14,666 nt of DNA from positions 1 to 14,666 of the forward strand of contig JBCKVB010000032.1 of assembly GCA_038924245.1 (NCBI GenBank), read 5' to 3'. Position 1 is the stretch's first letter, and every line of letters begins with the position of its first letter. Below are positions 6,884-13,838 of the stretch, in pieces. The stretch comes from SURF-13 sp038924245 (GTDB lineage Bacteria; Pseudomonadota; Gammaproteobacteria; SURF-13). The notes under the pieces are model-generated. The model saw only the letters and a list, made by a program, of their open reading frames with translations. It was not told the DNA's origin and made no database searches. The position numbers and the translations under genes are program-made.

Positions 6884-7202
6884 GGTGTTGTCATCGGTGT
6901 TCGTGCCGCTGTACAATTTTTTCCATAGCCGCTTTGTGAAAGGAGAATGATCACGGACAAGCTCCATCCATAATCTGATCCGCCCCTGGGTTGGCGCTAA
7001 TAAATAGCGGCCGCTCAAAGCCTCATCCCTCAAGCTGTCCGTGCATTGAGCACCGGCACGGCCCGAACCAGGAGTATTCGCAGCCTATGCGCGTGGTGCC
7101 GCTTTGCCAGACAAAAAGTGTTTTGGGAATAATATTACCGTTTATCCTATTTGAGATAAGATGCATGCACGTCCCTCAACAGACAACTCACCAGGAGACG
7201 TC
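6884..7202 (+). other. Long leader region of the copper ATPase gene
   Basis: No ordinary gene is supported in these 319 bases. They hold a sigma70-like promoter (6888-6917), then an AGGAG (6941-6945) one base before an ATG that opens an eight-codon frame (6947-6973, MITDKLHP, stop). A short stem follows (CGCTA and TAGCG flanking ATAAA, around 6995-7009), and an inverted repeat TTATC-N8-GATAA lies at 7142-7159. The ATPase ribosome binding site is AGGAG at 7193-7197. A transcript from the promoter would carry about 280 bases of leader. I found no clear CueR-type dyad. Confidence 0.5.
6888..6917 (+). promoter_or_regulatory. Sigma70-like promoter upstream of copper ATPase
   Basis: TTGTCA (6888-6893) and TACAAT (6912-6917) are separated by 18 bases; each matches consensus at five of six positions. 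The predicted start is near 6924. It would give the ATPase, DUF2933 and methyltransferase genes a promoter of their own. Confidence 0.55.
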
Positions 7203-9503
7203 ATGGCAATTGATCCGGTGTGCGGCATGACCGTGCATGAAAAAACAGCGGCGGACCGCTTCGTTTATCTGGGCCAGAACTATTATTTTTGTTCGACGCG
7301 TTGCCTGCGCGAGTTCGAGACCGGGCCTGAGAAATTCATTCAGGGCGGTGCCAGGCCGCACATTCACGCCGCCGGCCCCCTTCTTGCCGGCAAGGCCAAA
7401 GACCCCATCTGCGGCATGGTGATAGACAAGGCCGGGGCGCTCAAGAGCGAACGCGGCGGGCGCGCGTACTACTTCTGCAGCGTGGGCTGTCAGCGCACCT
7501 TCGAGTCCCCGGAGCAAGAGCTCAAGACCATGCAGACGCGCGTGATGATCGCGCTGTCCGGGGTGCTGGTCCTGGCCGCCATGCGCGCTGCGGTATTCCT
7601 TGGGCTCGCCGGCGGCGCGGTGACGGTAACCTTTGTGCCGTTCGACTTTTTGCCCTGGTTCACCTGGGGCATATGGATGATGATCCTGGTGACGCCGGTG
7701 CAACTCATCGGTGGTTGGGGCTTCTATGTGGGCACCTGGAACGCGATCAAGGCGCGCACCATCAACATGGACACGCTGATCGCGCTCGGCACCACCACCG
7801 CCTACCTCTACAGCGTGGTGGTGGTGTTCTTTCCGGACATCCTGCCGGTAGCGGTGGAGGAACGCGAGGTGTATTTCGAAGTTTCCGCGGTGATCATCGC
7901 CTTCGTACTGTTTGGCAAATACATGGAGGAGATGATCAAAAAACGTTCCTCCGCGGCGGTGCGCAAGCTCATGGATCTCAAGCCCGCGACCGCGCATGTG
8001 ATGCGCGCCGGCCAGGAGATGGAGGTGCCCGCGGAAAGCGTGATGGTGGATGAAATCGTCGTGGTGCGCCCGGGCGAGAAGATTCCCACCGATGGCGTGG
8101 TGCTGGAAGGCGTGTCCAGCGTGAACGAGGCGATGCTCACCGGCGAGGCGATGCCGGTGGAGAAAGGTCCCGGCGCGAAAGTCATCGGCGGCACGCTCAA
8201 TCAGGCGGGCCTGCTCCATTTCAAGACCACGCGCGTCGGGGCGGAAACCGCGCTGGCGCAAATCATCAAACTGGTCGAAGAGGCGCAGACCTCCAGCGCC
8301 CCGATCCAGCGCATCGCCGATCAGGTGACCGGCTACTTTGTTCCGGCGGTGGTGCTGATCGCGTTCGCCGCTTTCGCAGGCTGGTGGCTGATAGGCAACT
8401 TTCCGCAGGGTCTGATGGCCTTCATCGCGGTGCTGATCATCGCCTGCCCGTGCGCGCTCGGCATCGCCACCCCGGCGGCGCTCATGGTGGGCGTGGGCAA
8501 GGGCGCGGAAGCGGGGATATTGATCCGCGGCGCTGAAGTGCTGGAGCGCGCGCGGCAGCTCACCACGGTGGTGTTTGACAAGACCGGCACGCTCACGCGC
8601 GGCTCGCCATCCGTCACGGACATTGTCCCCGTCGCGCAGCACGCCGAAGAGGAACTGTTACGGCTTGCCGCCGCCGTGGAACAGGGATCGGAACATCCGC
8701 TCGCCGCCGCCATCGTGCGCGCGGGAAAGCACCGCAACCTCGCCCTGCCCAAGGCAAGTGATTTCATGGCGATTGCGGGACATGGCGCGCGCGCCGTGCT
8801 GGAGGGCAAGCCCGCGCTGCTCGGCAATCGGCGCTTGCTGCGGCAGGAAGGCATTCCGATCAGTCAGGTCGAAGACATCATGACTGAGCTCGAAGCACAA
8901 GGCAAAACCGCCATGCTGCTGGCGTATGACGGCGCGTTGCTGGGCGTGATCGCGGTAGCGGACACACTTAAACCCGAAGCGCGCGAAGCGGTGCAAAGCC
9001 TGATACAGGAAGGCATCGAGGTGATCCTGCTCACCGGCGACAATCCGCGCACCGCTCATGCCATTGCGCGCGAGCTCGGCATCACGCGCGTCATCGCCGA
9101 AGTTTTGCCCGGCGACAAGGCCCAGGTGATCCGCGACCTGCAAGCGCAGGGCAAGGTGGTGGCGATGGTGGGCGACGGCGTAAACGACGCCCCGGCGCTC
9201 GCCACGGCGGATATCGGCATCGCCATCGGCTCCGGCTCCGACGTCGCCAAGGAGACCGGCGGCATCATCCTCATCAAGAACGACGTGCGCGACGTGGTGG
9301 TGGCCATCCGCCTGTCGCGCGCGACGCTGCGCAAGATCAAGCAGAACCTGTTCTGGGCGTTCATCTACAACAGCGTCGGCGTCCCGGTGGCGGCGCTCGG
9401 ATTTTTAAACCCCATGATCGCCGCCGCAGCCATGGCGCTGAGTTCCCTGTCGGTGGTCGTGAACTCGGCGCTGCTGAAACGGCATAAGCTGTCTGCGGAG
9501 TGA
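7203..9503 (+). CDS. Copper-translocating P1B-type ATPase with tandem YHS domains
   Basis: Predicted to pump Cu+ out of the cytosol across the inner membrane using ATP. The 766-residue protein starts with two YHS domains (residues 3-46 with DPVCGM and YYFCSTRC; about 66-108 with DPICGM and YYFCSVGC) in place of the usual HMA domains. Then come the P1B membrane helices, the actuator loop with LTGEAMP, the ion-binding C415-P416-C417, the phosphorylated Asp459 in DKTGTLT, the P1B-specific E497-H498-P499, and the hinge GDGVND at 657-662. The last helices carry YN and MALSS, which with CPC mark the Cu+ (P1B-1) group; silver is a possible second substrate. An upstream in-frame ATG (7161) exists, but 7203 has AGGAG five bases before it and begins at the first YHS residues. 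It is followed by DUF2933 and methyltransferase genes at close spacing. Confidence 0.95.
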   Translation: MAIDPVCGMTVHEKTAADRFVYLGQNYYFCSTRCLREFETGPEKFIQGGARPHIHAAGPLLAGKAKDPICGMVIDKAGALKSERGGRAYYFCSVGCQRTFESPEQELKTMQTRVMIALSGVLVLAAMRAAVFLGLAGGAVTVTFVPFDFLPWFTWGIWMMILVTPVQLIGGWGFYVGTWNAIKARTINMDTLIALGTTTAYLYSVVVVFFPDILPVAVEEREVYFEVSAVIIAFVLFGKYMEEMIKKRSSAAVRKLMDLKPATAHVMRAGQEMEVPAESVMVDEIVVVRPGEKIPTDGVVLEGVSSVNEAMLTGEAMPVEKGPGAKVIGGTLNQAGLLHFKTTRVGAETALAQIIKLVEEAQTSSAPIQRIADQVTGYFVPAVVLIAFAAFAGWWLIGNFPQGLMAFIAVLIIACPCALGIATPAALMVGVGKGAEAGILIRGAEVLERARQLTTVVFDKTGTLTRGSPSVTDIVPVAQHAEEELLRLAAAVEQGSEHPLAAAIVRAGKHRNLALPKASDFMAIAGHGARAVLEGKPALLGNRRLLRQEGIPISQVEDIMTELEAQGKTAMLLAYDGALLGVIAVADTLKPEAREAVQSLIQEGIEVILLTGDNPRTAHAIARELGITRVIAEVLPGDKAQVIRDLQAQGKVVAMVGDGVNDAPALATADIGIAIGSGSDVAKETGGIILIKNDVRDVVVAIRLSRATLRKIKQNLFWAFIYNSVGVPVAALGFLNPMIAAAAMALSSLSVVVNSALLKRHKLSAE

Positions 9504-9535
9504 GTGGAGTTTGCCATTACCGAAGGAGGATACCT

Positions 9536-9757
9536 GTGAATCAGGAACCCACACCCCCGGCGCGCAAAGGGTGGCGCTCAGGCCTCGCGCTGCTCGGCTT
9601 TCTCGCCATCGCCGCCTTCTTTCTCCTTACCGAGCACCGGGCGCATGCCCTCGGTATCCTGCCGTTTGTGTTGCTGCTTCTGTGCCCGCTGTTGCATCTG
9701 TTCGGACATGGACATGGCGGACACGATCATGAATCCGGAAAAGGAACCAGGCCATGA
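9536..9757 (+). CDS. DUF2933 small membrane protein
   Basis: A 73-residue protein with two hydrophobic stretches (about residues 17-32 and 40-55) around the motif EHRAHALGILP, then a His/Gly-rich tail (HLFGHGHGGHDH). This is the DUF2933 pattern. The His-rich tail may bind metal, which fits its place next to a copper exporter, but no function is established. The start is GTG at 9536, chosen because AAGGAGGA (9523-9530) lies five bases upstream; the open frame to an ATG at 9500 would overlap the ATPase stop without a good ribosome binding site. The stop overlaps the next start in an ATGA (9754-9757), suggesting translational coupling. Confidence 0.85.
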   Translation: MNQEPTPPARKGWRSGLALLGFLAIAAFFLLTEHRAHALGILPFVLLLLCPLLHLFGHGHGGHDHESGKGTRP

Positions 9758-10407
9758 ATTCCTCACTCCCCGCCTACGGCTTGTGGCTTCTGGTGGTTAT
9801 CAACTCGCTGGTGTTCATCATCTTCGCCTTCAGTTTCGCCAAGCCGCAAACCAAACGCGATTGGCGCTCGTTCGGCGCTTTTTCCGCCTTCATCGTCGCG
9901 CTGTTCACCGAGATGTACGGCTTCCCGCTCACCATCTACCTGCTCTCGGGCTGGCTGCAGAGCCGTTATCCCGGCGTGGACTGGTTCGCGCACGACGCGG
10001 GACATCTGCTGGAGATGCTCTTTGGCTGGCGCGGCAATCCTCATTTCGGGCCGTTTCACTTGTTAAGTTTTGCCTTCATCGGCGGCGGCTTCTGGCTGCT
10101 CGCCTCGGCATGGAAGGTGCTGTATGCGGCGCAGCAGACCCACACGCTCGCGACCACCGGATCATACTCGTACATCCGCCATCCGCAATACGTCGGATTT
10201 GTCCTGATCATGTTCGGGTTCCTGGTGCAATGGCCGACGTTGCTCACGCTCACCATGTTCCCGGTGCTGGCCTACATGTACGTGCACCTGGCGCGGCGCG
10301 AGGAGCGCGAAGTCTTGGCCGAGTTTGGCGAGCCATATGCGCGTTATGCCGCGCGCACTCCGGCGTTCGTCCCACATCTTTCGCGGCTGCGCCACCGAGA
10401 ACCTTGA
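9754..10407 (+). CDS. Isoprenylcysteine methyltransferase-like membrane protein
   Basis: A 217-residue integral membrane protein of the ICMT/PEMT-like family, predicted SAM-dependent methyltransferases. The conserved C-terminal part is clear: TTGSYSYIRHPQYVGF (about residues 134-149), with the RHPxY signature of the SAM-binding site, followed by a helix pair and the charged EEREVLAEFGEPYARYA segment. About five membrane helices are visible. An HDAGH segment in the N-terminal half has two histidines that could be functional. The substrate is unknown; bacteria lack the eukaryotic prenyl-cysteine target, and this family commonly sits beside copper ATPases and DUF2933. It overlaps the DUF2933 gene by ATGA, so both are surely in one transcript with the ATPase. 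Confidence 0.88.
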   Translation: MNSSLPAYGLWLLVVINSLVFIIFAFSFAKPQTKRDWRSFGAFSAFIVALFTEMYGFPLTIYLLSGWLQSRYPGVDWFAHDAGHLLEMLFGWRGNPHFGPFHLLSFAFIGGGFWLLASAWKVLYAAQQTHTLATTGSYSYIRHPQYVGFVLIMFGFLVQWPTLLTLTMFPVLAYMYVHLARREEREVLAEFGEPYARYAARTPAFVPHLSRLRHREP

Positions 10408-10418
10408 GAGGTACCACT

Positions 10419-10541
10419 ATGCCCTTCATCACCACGCCCGCGCAACATCGTTTCCCCTGGTACGTGCGGCTGTTCTTCTGGAATCAGCGATGCAAGTACG
10501 GTGCCGTGCTCGAACCCGCGCGCCTGAAGCAAGGCGGCTGA
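10419..10541 (+). pseudogene. Truncated carboxymuconolactone decarboxylase-like gene
   Basis: A 40-codon frame that starts 11 bases after the methyltransferase, with GAGAGG seven bases before the ATG. Residues 12-34 (RFPWYVRLFFWNQRCKYG then AVLEPAR) look like the N terminus of carboxymuconolactone-decarboxylase/AhpD-like proteins, which normally run past 150 residues and carry a CxxC redox pair further on. Here the similarity ends at about residue 35 and a stop follows at 10539; no continuing CMD sequence was seen in any plus-strand frame downstream. I read it as a gene remnant left by a deletion, still attached to the end of the copper operon. The family recognition is from memory of the motif. 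Confidence 0.6.
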
Positions 10542-10558
10542 CTGGCGTGGCAAGGCAG

Positions 10559-10606
10559 GGCCGGGGATGGGTCCTTGCACTGGCTTTATCTTCGCCATCC
10601 CTGGCC
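10559..10606. repeat. Imperfect inverted repeat after the broken CMD gene
   Basis: The 12-base arms GGCCGGGGATGG (10559-10570) and CCATCCCTGGCC (10595-10606) pair at 11 of 12 positions around a 24-base loop. There is no T-run, so a classical terminator is unlikely. It may be an intergenic palindromic repeat or a scar of the event that removed the CMD gene. Confidence 0.65.
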
Positions 10607-10616
10607 AGGCGTTTGG

Positions 10617-10671
10617 CGCTTCGCGCCTCACCCTCCGCTTCGCGCCTCACCCTCCGCTTCGCGTTTCGCCC
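10617..10671. repeat. 19-bp tandem repeat
   Basis: The unit CGCTTCGCGCCTCACCCTC occurs twice exactly (10617-10635, 10636-10654) and a third, degenerate copy follows from 10655. The array runs over the stop codon of the MFS gene (10647-10649), so it sets that protein's last residues and 3' end. The first unit is also part of a GGCGC-TTC-GCGCC stem (10615-10627). Confidence 0.85.
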
Positions 10672-11831
10672 GGCGCGCGCATCACGTAGCCGAACACCAG
10701 CGCCGCACCGAGCGAGATCGCGCCGAGCAGCGTGAAGGCGCTGGTGTAACCGTAAACACCCACCATCCAGCCGGTGAGCACCGGGCCGATGGTCTGGCCC
10801 ACGTCCATCACCGTGCGCAGCACGCCCATGGAGGAGCCGTATTCGCCGTTTTTAGTGAGGTCCGCGACCAAGGCCGAGGTGGATGACGTGACCATGGCGA
10901 AACCGACGCCGAACACCAAGCTCAGCGCGCACAGGCCAAAAAAATAGGGCAGATACGGCAGCAGCACGACGCTCAATGCGCCGATCAATAAACCCGGAAT
11001 GATAATGCGCGTGCGCCCGACTTTATCCGACACCCTGCCCATGATGGGCTTGATAAACACGATGCTCACCAGTTGCACGCCCAGTATCACGCCGATCTGC
11101 CAGGCCGGGATGCCGAGTGAGGCGGCGAACAGCGCGAGAAACGCCTCCACCGCGCCGAACACCAGATACTGCGCCGCTTCCACCAGCGTCGTCACCATGA
11201 TGCGCGTATCGCGCAAGACCATTTTCAAGCTGGCGGAAAAACTGGCGCGCCCTGTTTTGTGAAGCGGCGCCGGTGCGCCGCTGTCATCCAGCATCAGGCC
11301 CACGGCCAGCGCCAGCACGCCGCTGACAGCGCAGGCGATGTACACCGCGTCGAAGCTCGCCAGCGAAATCAAAAATCCGCCCAGGAACGGCGCGCTGGAG
11401 CGCCCCACGATGGTCACCGAGGAATAGGTGGAAAGTTTGGCGGCGCGGTCCTGCGTGTAACGCTCGGCAATCGCGGCGGTGGCCACGGTGCCGAAGATCG
11501 CGGTGGCGAAGCCGTGATAAAAGCGCACCGCGATCAACTGCCAGACCTCGCTCACCAGCAGATACAAAAACGGCGCGCTGGCGAAAATCAGCAAGGAGAA
11601 GAAAATCACGCGCCGCTTGCCGAGATAATCGGACAGCGAGCCGGCGGGAAAACTGATCAGGATGCCGGGGATGGTCGAGGCGATGACGATCCAGCCGATT
11701 TCCGATGGCGTTGCGCCGAGCGCCTGCGCGAACAAGGGCAGCACCGGGGTCTTGGACATCGTGGAACTCAAAATCGCCAGCCCGCCGATGAAGGCGATCA
11801 ATGCAAAAAATGATATGGAGACCGATTTCAT
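10647..11831 (-). CDS. Major facilitator superfamily transporter
   Basis: A 394-residue inner-membrane transporter with about 12 predicted helices, in the drug-efflux-like branch of the MFS. Motif A is seen in both halves: GSLSDYLGKRR between helices 2 and 3, and GRVSDKVGRTR between helices 8 and 9. The substrate cannot be told from sequence. The frame is open to 11888, but the ATG at 11831 starts directly at the first helix (MKSVSISFFALIAF), while the upstream extension is charged and low in hydrophobicity; no start has a strong ribosome binding site. It is divergent from the hydrolase gene and convergent with the copper operon. Its C terminus (GETRSGG) is formed by the 19-bp repeats, so the end may have been altered. 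Confidence 0.9.
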   Translation of the reverse strand: MKSVSISFFALIAFIGGLAILSSTMSKTPVLPLFAQALGATPSEIGWIVIASTIPGILISFPAGSLSDYLGKRRVIFFSLLIFASAPFLYLLVSEVWQLIAVRFYHGFATAIFGTVATAAIAERYTQDRAAKLSTYSSVTIVGRSSAPFLGGFLISLASFDAVYIACAVSGVLALAVGLMLDDSGAPAPLHKTGRASFSASLKMVLRDTRIMVTTLVEAAQYLVFGAVEAFLALFAASLGIPAWQIGVILGVQLVSIVFIKPIMGRVSDKVGRTRIIIPGLLIGALSVVLLPYLPYFFGLCALSLVFGVGFAMVTSSTSALVADLTKNGEYGSSMGVLRTVMDVGQTIGPVLTGWMVGVYGYTSAFTLLGAISLGAALVFGYVMRAPGETRSGG

Positions 11832-11956
11832 CGTTTTGCCTATTAGATTTCGCGCCGCGCGGGCAACCAAAGGGGGATCTGGCGCCACTCCTCTTTGGGA
11901 ACCCCATTGCTAAGGAACCCAATCGAAGTTCATAAGCGCCCCGGTGGCTGTGGAAA

Positions 11957-11976
11957 ACGGCTACCATTATAGCCGT
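11957..11976. promoter_or_regulatory. Palindrome between MFS and hydrolase genes
   Basis: A perfect inverted repeat, ACGGCTA (11957-11963) and TAGCCGT (11970-11976), with a six-base AT-rich centre CCATTA. It is in the divergent intergenic region, so an operator for a regulator of either gene is possible; no regulator gene lies nearby in the window. A short RNA hairpin is the alternative. Confidence 0.4.
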
Positions 11977-12006
11977 AGCCGCGAACACGCCGAGGCCATC
12001 GTGCGC

Positions 12007-12882
12007 ATGCTGTGGAACATTTTAGGAGTGCTGGCAACCGTCTATGCGGCGCTGCTCATAGTCGTGTTCCTGTTTCAGTCGCGCCTGGTCTATTTTCCCG
12101 GCATAGGCCGCGAGTTCTCCGCGACGCCGCGCGACGCGGGCATCGAGTATGAAGAGGTGCGGCTCGACACCGGCGACGGGGAAAGCCTGCACGCCTGGTT
12201 CGTCCCGGCGCCGCAGTCACGGGGAACCGTGCTGCTGTTCCACGGCAATGCCGGCAACATCTCCCACCGCCTGGAATACCTGCTCATGTTCCATCGACTC
12301 GGTTACTCCAGCTTCATCTTCGACTACCGGGGCTACGGCAAGAGCAGCGGCAGACCCAGCGAGCAGGGAACTTACCGGGACGCCGAGGCGGCGTGGCGTT
12401 ACCTTACCGTGACCCGGAACATCGAGCCCCGGCGCATCGCGCTGCTGGGCGAATCCCTCGGCGGCGCGGTGGCGGCGTGGCTCGCGTCACGCCAACGGCC
12501 CGGGGCGCTGGTGCTTGCCTCCGTCTTCACCTCGGTGCCGGACATGGGGGCCGAAGTCTATCCGTTCCTGCCGGTGCGGCTGCTGTCGCGCTTCGACTAT
12601 AACACCCGCGCCTACCTCAAGAACGTGGAAGCTCCGGTGCTCATCGCCCACAGCCGCGAGGACGATATCGTCCCCTACCGCCACGGCCGGGCGCTGTTCG
12701 AGGTGGCGCGCGAACCCAAGACCTTCCTGGAGATGCGCGGAGGCCACAACGACAGCTTCCTGTTCAGCCAGGAAGCCTGGGCCAGTGAGCTGGGCGCCTT
12801 CCTCGATCGCTACGTGGGAAACCCGGCCGTGCCCGCCCCGTCCGGAAATTCGGCGAAATCCCATGTAATCGAATCCCCTTGA
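12007..12882 (+). CDS. Membrane-anchored alpha/beta hydrolase, BEM46-like
   Basis: A 291-residue serine hydrolase with one N-terminal membrane helix (residues 5-23) followed by a catalytic domain that probably faces the periplasm. The core reads as the alpha/beta hydrolase fold of the BEM46/YqkD-type group: oxyanion loop HGNAGN at 79-84, DYRGYGKSSG, nucleophile Ser150 in GESLGG, acidic residue Asp219 or Asp220 in SREDDIVP, and His247 in RGGHNDSF. The triad is complete. The substrate is unknown; esterase, lipase or peptidase activity are all possible. The start is uncertain: GTG at 12001 has GAGG five bases upstream, ATG at 12007 is six bases further, and an ATG at 11944 would add a charged tail before the helix. 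No gene partner is evident. Confidence 0.9.
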   Translation: MLWNILGVLATVYAALLIVVFLFQSRLVYFPGIGREFSATPRDAGIEYEEVRLDTGDGESLHAWFVPAPQSRGTVLLFHGNAGNISHRLEYLLMFHRLGYSSFIFDYRGYGKSSGRPSEQGTYRDAEAAWRYLTVTRNIEPRRIALLGESLGGAVAAWLASRQRPGALVLASVFTSVPDMGAEVYPFLPVRLLSRFDYNTRAYLKNVEAPVLIAHSREDDIVPYRHGRALFEVAREPKTFLEMRGGHNDSFLFSQEAWASELGAFLDRYVGNPAVPAPSGNSAKSHVIESP

Positions 12883-12899
12883 GGCGGAGTCCACACTGC

Positions 12900-13050
12900 A
12901 TGAAGATGATCCGGCGGCCATTTACACACTTTTTGATGGTGGCTCAGGCACTACTGCTCAAAGCTGGCTTTGAGATGACCGGAAGCAAAGGTAACCACAG
13001 GCTATAATATCAAAGGAAGCAAAAGGGTAAAGGTGTTGCATGTAGTTCTC
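12900..13050 (+). pseudogene. hicA: Frameshifted HicA toxin-like remnant
   Basis: A frame from ATG 12900 reads to a stop at 13005-13007 and ends LLLKAGFEMTGSKGNHRL. The next frame carries on from 13003 with YNIKGSKRVKVLH. Joined, they give the HicA pattern: LLxKAGFE, then KGxHR-Y, a GSKRV turn and a short V-x-V strand. HicA toxins are small double-stranded-RNA-binding-fold mRNA interferases whose catalytic histidine lies in GSH; here it reads GNH. The part after the break lacks the usual C-terminal helix, and no HicB antitoxin follows. I read this as a decayed toxin fragment; the family match is by eye and the join is inferred. Confidence 0.42.
13003..13008 (+). promoter_or_regulatory. Perfect -10 hexamer before the BPSS1780-family gene
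   Basis: TATAAT lies 65 bases upstream of the next gene's ATG. No good -35 is found at 16-18 bases, so this is a partial promoter call; it overlaps the HicA-like remnant. Confidence 0.35.
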
Positions 13051-13073
13051 TATCCACAAGGGAGGGTTAGGCC

Positions 13074-13814
13074 ATGTATCAAACTGTTTCCATAGAGCGC
13101 GGTGCGGCGTGGTTCGCGGAGGGCTGGCGGCTGTTCATGAAAAGCCCCGGGTTGTTGATCGGCATGACGGTGGTGATGGTGCTCATCATGCTGGCGCTCA
13201 ATATCATTCCTTTGCTCGGCGGTCTCATCAGCATGGTCGCCGTGGTCATGTTGGCCGCCGGATTGTACGTCACGCTGGATCGCCTGCATAAAAACGAACC
13301 GGCCAATTTCAATCTGCTGTTCGCCGGTTTTGGCGCGTTGTTCAAACCGCTGCTGATCCTCTCGCTCATATTTCTGGGCGCGCAGATTGTGATTGGTATG
13401 GTGATCTTTCTTGTAGTGGGCGGCGGCATGATGGGTACGCTGTTGATGGGCGGCATGATGTCCGGCGGCGAACCCAGCCAGGAGGCGATGGCGAGCATGA
13501 TGCAGGCGGGCTTGACGGCTTTGATGCTGGCGTTGATCCTGTCGCTGCCACTGTTCATGGCCTATACCTTCGCCATGCCGCTGGTTTGCCTCTCCAGGCG
13601 CGAGCCCATCACCGCGCTCAGGGAAAGTTTTTTCGCGGTGGCGGCGAACTGGGCGCCGTTTCTGGTATTCGGCCTGATTTCTATCGTGCTCGCCATTGCG
13701 GCCTCCATTCCGTTCATGCTGGGCTGGCTGATGTTGCTGCCGGTGTTGTTCGCGGCGAGCTACATGGCCTACCGGGACGTATTCGCGGAACAGAGTAACG
13801 TGATGGCCTCGTAA
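13074..13814 (+). CDS. BPSS1780-family membrane protein
   Basis: A 246-residue inner-membrane protein with about six predicted helices. The N terminus (GAAWFAEGWRLFMKSPG, then a long helix and IIPLLGGLIS) and the LDRLHKNEPANFNLLFAGF segment, here given by its parts LDRLHK and LFAGF, follow the BPSS1780-family pattern; the C-terminal half (PLVCLSRREPITALRESFFAV, seen as REPITALRESF, then two helices) agrees. A Gly/Met-rich loop (GGGMMGTLLMGGMMSGG) joins the two halves. No activity is known for this family. The start is supported by GGAGGG at 13061-13066, seven bases upstream. It converges on comF with 24 bases between stops; no terminator is visible there. Confidence 0.88.
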   Translation: MYQTVSIERGAAWFAEGWRLFMKSPGLLIGMTVVMVLIMLALNIIPLLGGLISMVAVVMLAAGLYVTLDRLHKNEPANFNLLFAGFGALFKPLLILSLIFLGAQIVIGMVIFLVVGGGMMGTLLMGGMMSGGEPSQEAMASMMQAGLTALMLALILSLPLFMAYTFAMPLVCLSRREPITALRESFFAVAANWAPFLVFGLISIVLAIAASIPFMLGWLMLLPVLFAASYMAYRDVFAEQSNVMAS

Positions 13815-13838
13815 TCCGAAGAGTTTTTCAGAGGTTTG

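Noticed and set aside
6991..7230. A 79-codon plus-strand frame ahead of the copper ATPase with one hydrophobic stretch.
   Set aside because: It overlaps the well-supported ATPase start, has no good ribosome binding site and no recognisable family; more likely chance.
7188..8642. A 484-codon minus-strand frame opposite the ATPase.
   Set aside because: It is fully antisense to the conserved ATPase and has shadow-frame composition with no domain.
12954..12985. A -35 element to pair with TATAAT at 13003.
   Set aside because: The best candidate TTGAGA is 27 bases away and the hexamer at 17 bases does not match.
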